Below, one piece after another: positions 45,085-54,964 of a stretch of 55,512 bases of DNA; the stretch's first letter is position 1, and every line of letters starts with the position of its first letter. The stretch is from the NCBI GenBank assembly GCA_003427395.1, contig BFEA01000039.1, positions 3,081,152 to 3,136,663 on the forward strand. Direction: 5' to 3'. The notes under the pieces were generated by a model that worked only from the letters and a program-made list of their open reading frames with translations, was not told the origin of the DNA and did not search any database. Source of the stretch: Chara braunii (Eukaryota > Streptophyta > Charophyceae > Charales > Characeae). The position numbers were made by a program, and so were the translations under genes.

Positions 45085-48000
45085 TCAGACGAAGCGGACA
45101 AGCTTCAGGGTGATGGCCCGTAAAGGTCGCCCACGTCGGCGTTCAATTGTCTTATGTTTCAGTTTGTGATGAGTCATGAGGCTAAGAAGATTCTTCTTGA
45201 CTTTCCTGTTCCTGCTGGTTTTTGGCCTCGGCACGATCCTCTTTTTCTTCTGTCTTTGCCCTGAGGAGGGTGCCGACCCGCCAGTACGTCTAACGCGAAC
45301 TCTCTGTCTAGCCCTCTTGAGCACGAATAACCATTTCTTCTCTCTTCCTAAAGCTAACCCTTTGACCTTTCTTTTCTCTATTATTTTTCTCTTCTTGGAA
45401 TTCTCCCCTGCCTCGAATCGTCTCAAGGGGGCTCCATCCTCCATTTTGGCTTTTCCTTTCCCTTTCGGGATTGTCAGCGATAAGGTGGGTCCAGGTCTGG
45501 GTTTAAACAACTTTAATCTTGCACCCGCCACAGGGTCCTTCCACTTGGATCCGTCTAATTCTGCTATCATATATGCACCACAGTCGAGCGCCTCAACCAC
45601 TCTGTAAGGTCCCATCCATCTATTGGCGAGTTTTCCGGTCCAGGTCCTCTCCAGTGTTGCGCCGTAGAGAAGGACCATATCTCCTACGCTCACCCTCTCT
45701 CTCCTGATCCGCACGCTCTTATCCCATCTCTCTTTACCTTTGTCTCTTTCCACTGTCAGACGATCTGCCGCTGTCATAAGGTTGTCTTCCAAACCGTAGG
45801 CTATTTGTCTTGTTCGGGCAGCTATGAGTTCCTCCCTGGACATCTCCTCCGCCCAGTCGACATTTGTCCAGCTGTTGACGTGAAACTCTATGGGGAGCGC
45901 CCGCTTCCGCGGCGAAAGAATAACCTCCTCTTCATCGATCCGTTGTCCGTCCTTCTCCGCCATCACGTAATCCGTGTCAGTCTTCTTCGATGTAGATCCT
46001 CTCGCCAACTTGGTGGCTGCCACCCTTATGGGTGTGGTCGCCATATCCCCCTCAAAAGTTATCTTGATGCTCTGGCTCCTGACCGACTCCTTTCCTTTAC
46101 TCGGCTTTACTCTCCTTGCTTCGACATTCTCCTTCATCGAAGGGGACATCCATACATCTCTCAGATCATCTGCCCACTTGACGTACTTGCGGTCGTCAAG
46201 CACGACAAGTCCCTCATCTATTGCCCGTTGGAGGTCCGGGCAATCTCTCTTGATATGATCATCTCCTCTACAGTAGACGCAAGAGTTTCTGGGAGTGGGT
46301 GGCCTGTCGTCTGTGCCTCTGAAGGTCGAACCTCTCGCTGCTCTGGGGTCAGGGGACTTCGGATACGGATCAGACGACGCGCCATATCCCCCTCTCTCAT
46401 TCCTGCCGCGTGAATCATTGCGGTGGTCTCCGTGTTCGTATCGCCCGCGTGAATCATCGCGTCGGTTTCCTCGGTCGTATCGCCCGCGTGAATCATCACG
46501 TCGGTCTCCTCGGTCGTACCGCCCGTGTGAATCATCACGTCGGTCTCCTCAGTCGTATTGCCCACGTGAATCATCACGTCGGTCTGCTCGGTCGTACCGC
46601 CCGTGTGAATCATCACGTCGGTCTCCTCGGTCGTATCACCCTCGTGAATCATCGGGTCGATCTCCTCTCTCATATCTATCGCCCCTGTATCCGTCTCGAT
46701 CCGACCTGTCATATCTGTCGTCTCTATGTCCATCGTGGTCCGATCTCTTATATCTGCCGTCCCTATGTCCATCTCGGTCCGATCTCGCATATCTACCATC
46801 CCTGTATCCGTCTCGCCGGCCCTGATCCGACTCCCATCGGCCTCGAGAGTCGCCTCTACCCCCGTCAGGCTCATAGCGAGGGCTACGCGAAAAATCATCC
46901 AGCCTCCTGGCTCGCCCATACGTCTCGCGAGCTCTGCGGTCCTGGTCTATCTCATCATCCCTACGTCGCCATGGCTCGTCGTCTCTCTCCCTCTCCGTCG
47001 CACGATAATCAGTCAGCGTTCGAGGATTTCTATCCTCGACACTCCTCCAGGAATCAGTGTTCCTCTGGTCCCAGCGAAGTGAATAGGGTCCTCCGGGCTT
47101 GTCCCGGTATGTCGTGGCTCTTGTGGTGGTCACAATCTTTGTAACTTGTCTTGTCAATCCCTTTACCATGTCCCTTATCTCCTTCACTTCCTCGGCGACG
47201 GCTTCATTTTTCTCCGACCAGGGATAGTCCTTGAAATCAGGACATCTATCAGTGGCATACTTCTTGTAGAAAGAGAAGTCAAGTCTCCTCATCCCTCTCT
47301 ACACCAAGTCCTTGTAGTCGTCTGCCTCTGCCTTTATTGCAAGCTTTAGGACTTCTGGGAAGTCAAGCTTGTCGCGCGAAAGATTTCTAAGTATACTTTT
47401 TTGTCTTCCCTTGGACAGGTGTCCGATGAAGATAGTACAGCGCTTGGCCTCTGAGATCTTCCCCTTTTTCATCAGCACATCGGAGATCTTCTGGAAACGC
47501 ATCCCAAATGCCCGTACGCTCTCATCTTCATCTTGAGTAATTGTCTCAAGGTCCTTGATGGAGTACTTGTTATCCTCCAATTTGTAAAGCTCAACGAGAT
47601 TCTTTTTATACGTAGTCCATTTTTCATCCTTCGGTCGAGCTTCCTTAACTTCCTTACCGAGACTTGGGTCCATATTAAATACGAAGTTCTCTATAATCTC
47701 TTCCTCCGACCACTGACTCCGGCTAGCGTGAAGCTCTCACTTCTCCAGATATTCTGTAATGCCATAGCCCCTGAAAGTAGGAGGCTCTGAGGCCTTATGC
47801 GTAATAATATAGCGATCCTTGCTCTCGTAAGGGAGTGGGTGTGATTCCCCCGTTTGGGGGTTGAAGACACGCCGCGGCGGTGCTCTATCTCTATCTTTGT
47901 CCCTCCAATAGGAGTCCCTCGAACTCTTTCGCCAGTCGTCCCTGTGCTTATCCGCCATGGTTTCCCTCCGCTCATACTCGGGGGAGCGTCGTCTCGTCGC

Positions 48001-48228
48001 TTCTCGTCGGCCGCTCGAGGTTGCTGTCTTCAGAGCCTCCTGCGGTTCTGTCACGACCGGCTCGCCCATTACGTCGGGCTCTCTGTCGTTGGTTTGGTCA
48101 GCCCATCTCAACGGTGCTTCCCGCCTAATTCGTTCCTTCAGATCCCTCAGAGCTCTGTCGGGCGATGTCATGTACTCCTCCCCCACTTCACCCGTGGTTG
48201 GTTGTGGCCCCATCGCGTCTGGTTCCAT
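45085..48228 (-). pseudogene. Element B Gag fused to integrase C-terminal tail
   Basis: A single frame of 1048 codons from ATG 48228 to the stop at 45085, with only three stops (TGA 47737-47739, TAG 47299-47301, TGA 46636-46638) and no frameshift. In order: a charged N-terminus; a YIITHKASEPPTFRGYGITEY block then LEK(TGA)ELHASRSQW; a capsid-like helical region (DESVRAFGMRFQKISDVLMK); an R/D-rich 13-residue repeat; zinc knuckle CVYCRGDDHIKRDC (46240-46281); LVVLDDRKYVKW; SPSMKENV; and SPRKR. At about 45900 it passes into ALPIEFHVNSW, VGDMVLLY and NRWMGPYRVVE, the C-terminal (GPY/F) part of a Ty3/gypsy integrase, then a ~130-residue Lys/Arg-rich tail. Confidence 0.8.
46400..46690. repeat. 39-bp in-frame tandem repeat in gag
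   Basis: About seven copies at exactly 39-bp spacing (GTGAATCAT recurs near 46409, 46450, 46489, 46528, 46567, 46606, 46645). On the minus strand each encodes roughly YDRGDRRDDSRGR. The less regular YxRSDRDGHRDGR copies continue to about 46850. The opposite-strand frames are shadows. Confidence 0.85.
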
Positions 48229-48341
48229 AGGACACTTGAAGACGGAGTTGGGCACTCTCGCCAGGTGTTACAGCCCGGACCTATGACAGTTGCTGCAGCC
48301 CGGACCAGTTTCCTTGTCACGGTTCACCTTCATCACCAACC

Positions 48342-48734
48342 CTAGCTCTCGGCTGCCCTGATCACCACCACCAGTACTCGGTTCCGGTCGCGGATCTCGT
48401 GCTCTCCTTCTACCCCAAGAATCCCTGTGTCTAGGTAAACCTCTCTTTTGGGATCGGTCAACAAGGCCGCGCCTCTCCGGATCTGCAGTACACCCGTGAT
48501 AGGATCTCTACTCCTGTGGCAGATCGCGGTCCCAAGCCTAATCAGTGTCTCCTGATCAGCACCCCTCAAGAGCCTCCGAGCGTCTATCTCTGTCCTCCTT
48601 GCTAGGTCTCCCAGCCCGTCCTGAATCGGGCAGCTCTCTAAAGGAGGAAGCTCCCCTCCTACTGCCATCCAAAATCGTTCATCGACCTTTCTAGCTTCCA
48701 CTATCCTTCCAAGAGCTTTCAATCTCTATTTCAT
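48342..48734 (-). pseudogene. Small ORF with RDPITGVLQ motif (B6)
   Basis: ATG 48734-48732 opens a 131-codon frame with a TAG at codon 3, then KALGRIVEARKVDERFW, ARRLLRGADQETLIRLGTAI, RSRDPITGVLQIRRGAALL and a hydrophobic end (NRVLVVVIRAAES). It matches element A's remnant at 35860-36174 (GDPIGTLQ). It is the last ORF before gag in element B. Function unknown. Confidence 0.5.
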
Positions 48735-48770
48735 CTCTTTTAACTCCCAGACGGCTATGAGGTCATATGT

Positions 48771-49240
48771 CTAGCACCTAAGGTAAGTCGGTGCTATAAC
48801 CACTCGTAACCTCATCGCCGACAGCTCGAATATGTCATAGAATGTCTCAAAATCCTCCTCATCTCCACTATCCTCTATGGCATCTAAAGTCTTTATCGAT
48901 TCCCTCCAGTACCGATCGTGAGCGGCTAGCACCCTGAGTATCGCACCGTCTGTTACAACTCTCCCTAACTCTCCAGCTTTCTTGGCTTCGCTTATCTTCA
49001 ACCTCTCAGCCTCTCTGGTCGTCTTGTACCATGCCCTTATCCGAGACTGCCCTTCGAAAGATGTCACTCGGAGTACATATTTTATCCTTCGTCCTCCTTC
49101 TATTCCAATCCAAAGTTTTGTCCCCCTTGCCTCACGCAGCGCACGGCGGACACACTCTGCCTCCTCAACTATGCACAGTCTGGTATGGAGCTGGAGCTCT
49201 ACGATCACTAACACCAACGGTCCGTCCCCCTCATGTCCTA
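48771..49240 (-). pseudogene. ORF with DGPLVLVIVE start (B5)
   Basis: A frame of about 150 codons with DGPLVLVIVELQLHTRLC, ECVRRALREARGTKLWIGIE and ISEAKKAGELGRVVTDGA, ending in a D/E-rich stretch and AMRLRVVIAPTY. It corresponds in place and wording to A5b of element A (DDGPKVEVV, VEVRRLALWKRRSE). The start codon is unclear. No known family. Confidence 0.5.
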
Positions 49241-49290
49241 TCGCTACCTCCCTGCGTTACCTTGTCCTCCGTTGTCTCGCCCTCTGCAGA

Positions 49291-49551
49291 TCACTCCCTA
49301 GTTCCTTCACGTGATACACTTCTAGCCTTTACCCTCTCCAGAAAGTCTGATCTCCACGCCTGGATAATCTCTCTTTCATCCCTAAACAGACTCTCTAGCT
49401 TTCTCGTCACGAGCTCAGCCCTACGCAACTTGCCCTCATCCTGGCACGACCAGATCTCCCTTAACTTGTTCCCCAACTCCTTTACCCGGTTCAAGAGTGA
49501 CTCTTTAATGCGCTCTCTCACTCTTTCGACTGCCTCACTCTCCTCTTCCAT
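49291..49551 (-). CDS. Short helical ORF (B4)
   Basis: ATG 49551 gives 86 codons: MEEESEAVERVRERIKESLL, VKELGNKLREIW, LRRAELVTRKLESLFRDE, EIIQAWRSDFLERV. It is predicted to be almost entirely helical, probably a coiled coil. It matches A5a of element A in length class, start, motif (LRRxxLL) and position between the modules and the DGP-type ORF. Confidence 0.55.
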   Translation of the reverse strand: MEEESEAVERVRERIKESLLNRVKELGNKLREIWSCQDEGKLRRAELVTRKLESLFRDEREIIQAWRSDFLERVKARSVSREGTRE

Positions 49552-49559
49552 ACTCAGTC

Positions 49560-49960
49560 CTCATCTCTTTCCAGTTCATCCTCTCACCCTCGCTCTAGCC
49601 TCCGCTATCGTCTCGTCGTGGAAGTGCTCCGCGTGCATATAACCATGTGACCATATCATCACCTCATAGGAAATCGAGGTCTGGAAGGTCACTCGCGCCA
49701 GTACATCAGCTTTATGCTCGTGGATCAATTTCTGGCTCGTTGTCTGCACTCCCTCGCTGTCAAATCCTCATCTATGTATGCTCGAAGGAGTACTGTCACA
49801 GTGTACCCTGTGCTTACCAGTTGCTCTCCTACGCGCATCTTTGTGGTAGTCCTCCCCGGCATTCCCTACGCTTCGACCTCGAAGAGAGACCTCACGTCCT
49901 CTAGCCCCACGTAATCGATCGCCGTGCAGTACCTAATCAGATCGACTGGCCTCAGACAGT
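49560..49960 (-). pseudogene. Decayed module remnants between B3 and B4
   Basis: Frame pieces VDLIRYCTAIDYVGLEDVRS, MRVGEQLVSTGYTVTVLLRA and VLARVTFQTSISYEVMIWSH look coding-like but are separated by stops and frame changes. They probably represent another broken member of the array. Confidence 0.4.
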
Positions 49961-49964
49961 CCAC

Positions 49965-50988
49965 CTAGCTAGTAACGACTATGATGTCGTCAAGCGTCTC
50001 TCTACTGGGCGGTCCCCACCTCACACAAATGGCGTAGTATACTTCCCTGAAACGGGGCGCTGAGCCCTCCCAGAGCGCGTAAAGTGTGTGGTCCACTGCT
50101 CTACTCAAACGTTCTACACTCCTATAGGTCTGCCCTATCACGAAGGCAGGAAGTCCGAATCGCCAATCCTCTCTCGGGTGGAGGGTCGGATGCGGGGGAC
50201 CGTATACCAAGCGGCTCCAACACGTCCTCCCTCCAGAGAGTCTCGCCAGTTGTTGATTAGCGATCACCTCTGGCCAACGACTCGCTTCTCCACCAAGCCC
50301 TGCTTGCCCCTGCGAGCGTCAGTCCTACCTCTAAATCATGTGCTCTATCCGCTATTAGATGTCCGACCCCTTCTAGGTCATGAGTCCTCTCGGGTCGTTC
50401 ATCTCTCAGTATCACTGTCCAAAGGAAGAGTCCCTCTGCGAGCCACGTTCCCAGGTATCGTATCGGAACACGCCCTGTCCCCTCTAACGCCACAGGAAGA
50501 GGAATGTCGTATCCAACCGCCGCCTCTCTGGGTCTCATAAGCTTCCTCACACTATAGGATTCGGACTCTCGGGAGAAAACATAAGCTAACCAGGCTACTA
50601 AGTCACTCCTCATCTCCCCTCCGACTCTCGATCAGCATCACTCTACTCCCTCCGACGCACCCTATTTCTCGACGTTGCTAACTCCTCAGACAACTCTCCC
50701 ACTCAGGTCCAGTATGGTCGAGTAGGTGCTGTGCGCTCTCCCGTCTGCTCCATGGAAGTAGATAGTAAACTCGACGTACCTCTGGCTCCTCCGTATCTCC
50801 AGGGCATGTTTCGTCATGAGTCTGATCTGTCGCTCAACAATGTCCAACGCCTCTCCTTCCCGGCCTCCCGTCCTATCTCGTCTTAGGGAAAGAGTCACCC
50901 TCAGTATATCCCGGTCTGCAATCCTCTCCAGTACGCTCTTCTCTAAACCTCACTCGGATATGTCCTGCCTCTAGTCATCTTCATGCAT
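49965..50988 (-). pseudogene. Array module B3
   Basis: ATG 50988-50986 overlaps the TGA of B2 (50983-50981) as ATGCATGA. The frame continues, through several stops, via IADRDILRVTLSLRRDRTGG, YVEFTIYFHGADGRAHSTY, LAEGLFLWTVILRDERPERT, to 50257. It then shifts frame near 50260 to give DWRFGLPAFVIGQTYRS and a helix with TLYALWEGSAPRFREVYYAI-CVRWGPPSRETLDDII, ending at 49965. The P-x-FV plus LxxxYxxCVxxGxP order matches A1-A4, B1 and B2. Function unknown. Confidence 0.5.
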
Positions 50989-52084
50989 CTGGCATATCCT
51001 CGTATGTGTCCTCATCTACCCTCAGGCCCCACGGGATATCCTCCTGTCCCTCGGCCTGAAGTAAATGTTCCCAGCCGTCCTCCTGCAGCGCCCCTCCACC
51101 TACCTGCTCCTGTCCCTCGGCCTGCGCCAGATCTCCCCAGCCCTCGTCCTGGTCGCCCCAAGGGTCTATGTCATCGAAGTCCTCCCAATCCTGATCCTCA
51201 GCGTACCACGCAAGATCGTCTGCCTCTGGATATATCTCCCGGTAATACTCCTCAATCTCCCCGGTCAAGACGAGATGGTCCGGCCTCTCCTCACGAGTCT
51301 CGGCTAACAGCTGTCCTACTCTAGCTAAATGATTTGTAGGCCTCTGAGCCTCTCTCTCTAGTGCCGTCCAGAAGGCTAGGGGCTGGTACAGAGAGTATAG
51401 GTCAGGGCTCCCGATAGGTACAATGACCCGCAGGAACTCAATCAGCTGGAGTCCTCGCTCGCCTACAAGCGGCCCTGCTACAAACTGAGCATACAACACC
51501 CAATCCCTGTCAGTGTACCCTCGGCAGAGGCCGTCCAAGTCAAGAGCCGCAAAGTAGATCTCACCCAGACGCCTAAGTCCCCAAAGCTCCTCTGCCACGA
51601 AGCATGGAAGTGTCACACGCAGTCAACTGCTAGGATATGGGAAGTGTCCTTCAATCCTGAAGGTCGTCGTCACTCTCCGAACACCCCCGTGCAGCCGCTC
51701 TACCTCACCCCGCGCGGAGTCCGTTCGAGTCAGTAAGATCCTCCTCGCGGTCTGCTCCTCTCGCCAATGATCGTGCACGATGCCGTGAAAATAGACCTTG
51801 CCTAGCACCTCTTGCGAGTAGTAAATGTGGCCCACCACCTCTATGCTAGTCGTGCCTGGTCGTCGCCACCTCTGACTGTCTAGCTCAAACGTCTCGATGA
51901 CATACGTCCACAAGTGTACGTCTGGACCCAACTCCGTCGATGACCATCGACTCTCTATCGCATCGGTGGAAACCCCTCTGGCCGGCAGATCCAGCGCCAC
52001 CCTGCCTGGCGCTACTGTCTGTGGAGGTCTAGAACATTTAGCGTCGTCAATCTGAAGCTCCACTCCACTGACATGCTCTACCAT
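50981..52084 (-). pseudogene. Array module B2
   Basis: ATG 52084-52082 starts a 368-codon frame with one TGA (51623-51625). The order is MVEHVSGVELQIDDAK, VALDLPARGVSTDAIE, GPDVHLWTYVIE, a VGHIYYSQEVLGKVYFHG block, TTTFRIEGHFPYP, (TGA), TLPCFVAEELWGL, and a helix YTDRDWVLYAQFVAGPL with GLQLIEFLRVI. The end is an acidic W/Q-rich repeat region (DWEDFDDIDPWGD; two LLQAEGQE/LAQAEGQE units). It is a close structural parallel of B1. No known domain recognised. Confidence 0.55.
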
Positions 52085-52160
52085 CGATCTGCTCTCCACT
52101 ATCGGCCGATATCATCAGCTAAGCTCACTCAACCGCCGCCCTAATGTGCTCCTCTGCCTC

Positions 52161-53177
52161 CTACGCCTGGAGTGCTACTCCTATCCTGGGGAAGTGGGCG
52201 TCCATAACGTCGATCTCCTCCTCGTCAACCTCACTCTCTGGGTCGACCCAGTCTGGCTCCCAGGCGTCCTCGTCGTCCTCTCGCTCCCAACCCTCGTCGT
52301 CAAACTCGTCCTCGACGCGGTATGGCGCCTGTCCTATAGCCTGGTAGTANTCCGCCAACTGATGGCCGTATATCAGAGGTCGCCCGACGTCCTCACTCCA
52401 CCAGCTCCCCCAGTCGTCTGAGAAGAGCCGCCCGATGCAGGTCACGTACTCGGGGTCTGCTCGGAGCTCGCGGTCTAGCCAATCCCAAACGCACGGAGAC
52501 TGGGGCCACTTGTCGTCTATCGAACGGATCAGCTCTATAAGTTGAACCCTCTCGTCACCCCAACGAGATCCACCGGTCGCGAGCGCATAATAGATGTAGT
52601 CGAGGTCGTCAGGTCTTCTCGCCAGGATCTTGAGATCCTGATAGGCTAGGTATACCTCGACCACTCCACCAATACCTCCAAAGACGCTCTCTACTACGAA
52701 CGTCGGAAATTTCGCCCGCAGACTCCTAGCACTCTACGGAAAAAAACCGTCCCATGCTACCACCAGCTCGCCCGTGATATCAAGAGGAGGGCGTCCGTGA
52801 AATAGGGTCAACGGGTCGCTCGAGTCCTCCGCTCGGAAGGCAGCTACCTCGTCCCTCAGGTAGCGTAACGCCCTGCTAATCGCGCCACTAGTCCCTGTTG
52901 TCGCGAGGCCCACCACGGCCTCCCTGACCGCGCCCGGTCCTAAGTACAAGTAGGCTCTCACTACGCCCACTCCTTGCCCAGGCCGGTGCTCTCTGTGCGT
53001 CCAAAGCCACACGTCCTCGGACAAGATTATGGACCTCCACGCAAACTAGCCGTCAACATATCGAACGCTGCGCCCGGGGATCGTGAGCTCCACCAGATCC
53101 CCTTCTATGAGTTCAAGGGGCTCCGAGTCCCAGTCGATGGTGGCCTCATAGACCTCTACTTGCGCTCGCGGCCACAT
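52161..53177 (-). pseudogene. Array module B1, first ORF of element B
   Basis: ATG 53177-53175 (after a hydrophobic but ATG-less stretch) gives 339 codons with TAG stops at 53046-53048 and 52734-52736. The order is VEVYEATIDWDSEPLELIEG, LVELTIPGRSVRYVDG, EDVWLWTHREHRPGQ, VRAYLYLGPGAVREAVVGLA, LDITGELVVAWDGFFP, KFPTFVVESVFGG, and a helix DDLDYIYYALATGGSRWGDE-RVQLIELI. The end is acidic and W-rich (EDDEDAWEPDWVDPES). An N at 52350 affects one codon. B1 and B2 share both module order and the acidic C-terminus. Confidence 0.55.
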
Positions 53178-53249
53178 CCAACTGGCGACTAGAGAGAACG
53201 CAACAAGAGGGATAGGTAGAGATAGTAGAAGAAGGTTTGTCAATTGTAA

Positions 53250-54942
53250 GGAAATTTCGGCAGCGCTTCGCCTCCCTTCGTAAGGAGCCCCGATATCACG
53301 CTGTCGATCTATCTCCTAACTATTCAAAGGTCCCCTATGGTGCTACGGGGCGAAGTCCCAGCTCTAAACAAGGCAACATGCCCTATAGCCGAGTTCCCTC
53401 GAATAGAAGGCGTGTGCTCTGTTCGAGGGAACACCGCCTCCGACTGCTCCGGTCACCCCTCAGGAGTACAAACGTCCTCCCCTATCTAAGAAACAGAATT
53501 AAAAGGTTGTGACCTTCTTTTCTCTATTTTTTTTTTTAAGCTATTTTAATATTTTAAGGGAATTTTAATGAATTTAAATAAATAAAAATTATTTTTATCT
53601 TATAGAAACCCACTGGCCCTCGACTACTGCCTAGAGGCATGCAAAGCTCCCCTAGAGAGTAGTGCGGCAAATGCGTTTCTCTTTCCACCAATATATATTT
53701 TTTTAAATTCTAATTAATTTACAATAATTACATTTACATAAGATACGACCCCTTTCTTATTTTACATACACTTTTATCCCTTGTGCATGTCTTTGCCCGA
53801 CCTCAAGGGGTCCCCGAAAATTTTGGCAGCACTTCGCCTCCCCCGGTGGGGATGGGGTGTGGCCGAAGGCCTCAAAATAGTCGCCGAAGGAGTATAGGAT
53901 AAGGGGAAAAAAATATCAGAAGAAAATTTTAATTTTTAATCAATTTTTTAGTATTTTTTTTAATTATTTCCTAATTAATTTGAAATATTTTATAAATTTT
54001 CTCAAAAATTGGGCAGCATTTTCCCTCCCCCCGTGGGGATGGGGTTCGGGGCTTCCGCCCCTAGCTCAACAACCCGAAAGGAAAAACATCATAATTTAAA
54101 AATAAAACAAAATTTAATTAATCCTTTTTCGTTATTTTTAATATTTTCTTTAATTTAATTTTTCAAAAAGGAAAAGACCGAAGAATTAAAAAGGCAAAAT
54201 ATTCCCCGTATATTATCCTTCCTCTTCGAGGTTGTTATCCGCCCCAAAACCCTGGATAAGACTTCCCCTAATTAGGGTTTTCCCTAATTAGGGTTTATCT
54301 ACTAGGGTTTTGGGGGCTTCGCACGCAACTGCACGCTATCTTCCAAAACTCGTTCAGTCCCAAAATTTTCCCGTCAACTTTACTCAAAATTTGCAAAAAC
54401 TTAGACGGAACATTTTTTATTAATCCCTTTTATGGTATTTTACACACAAATTTTTAAAAACTAAATATTTAATTTTTGTTTTACTTTTTTTTTCTTTGCT
54501 GTTACTTACTGTTCTTGCCTCTAACCACCTCCGTTTGCTCCGTCCAAGGTATCAAAACGACGGGAAAAATAAACTGAGCAGATTTGGTACAAGGAGTTAT
54601 CTCAAGAAAATGTACCAATTTCCCGCAAAAAATAAAAAACAAAAATTGGAAATTTCGAATTAATAATTTGATTTTCAAAAAAAAAAATCGTTATCTCGAA
54701 GTCTGACCGTTAGATTTCAGCAAGAAACGTCTCATAACGTTCCCCTCGTCAAGACGTCAAACTTTAGCCTGTGCGTTCTTCGCGAGAAAATGCGCGGATT
54801 ATGAGATATCTAAAAAACACTAATTCAAAAAATAATCAAAAACAGAACTAATCAAGAAAACGAACTAATTAGTGCATGGACCAATCAACCCAGGCACCCC
54901 CGTTATTTGGGGAAGGCCGCGGCCTTGGGGGTGTTGCTCCCC
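53250..54942 (-). other. AT-rich leader of element B with three GC islands
   Basis: Untranslated-looking stretch between the PBS and the first ORF. Short GC islands with AAATTTyGGCAGCrCTTCGCC heads occur near 53252, 53815 and 54005 within long A/T-rich text. The same head motif begins the ~117-bp units of the inverted repeats at 7.1-7.6 and 22.7-23.1 kb. TAGGGTTT-type text at 54272-54312 (CCCTAATTAGGGTTTT repeated) resembles plant telo-box sequence. Confidence 0.6.
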
Positions 54943-54960
54943 TCCCTAACAACGACGCCA
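54943..54960 (-). other. Primer binding site, tRNA-Asp type
   Basis: Read on the minus strand, TGGCGTCGTTGTTAGGGA lies 4 nt inside the LTR end (54965). Plant-type tRNA-Asp primer sites, as I remember them, read TGGCGCCGTTGCCGGGGA. Fourteen of 18 positions agree and all four differences are transitions (three C to T, one G to A). It primes minus-strand DNA synthesis in LTR retroelements. Confidence 0.7.
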
Positions 54961-54964
54961 AAGT

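Noticed and set aside
46410-47144. Plus-strand open frame of 244 codons over gag
   Set aside because: Shadow of the minus-strand 39-bp repeats; His/Arg-rich text follows directly from them.
53178-53243. Hydrophobic LLLLSLPIPLVAF stretch as a signal peptide of B1
   Set aside because: No ATG precedes it in frame; the ATG at 53177 after it gives a start that matches the other modules.
54270-54316. TTAGGGTTTT-type repeats
   Set aside because: Few irregular units inside an element leader; reads as telo-box-like text, not telomere.
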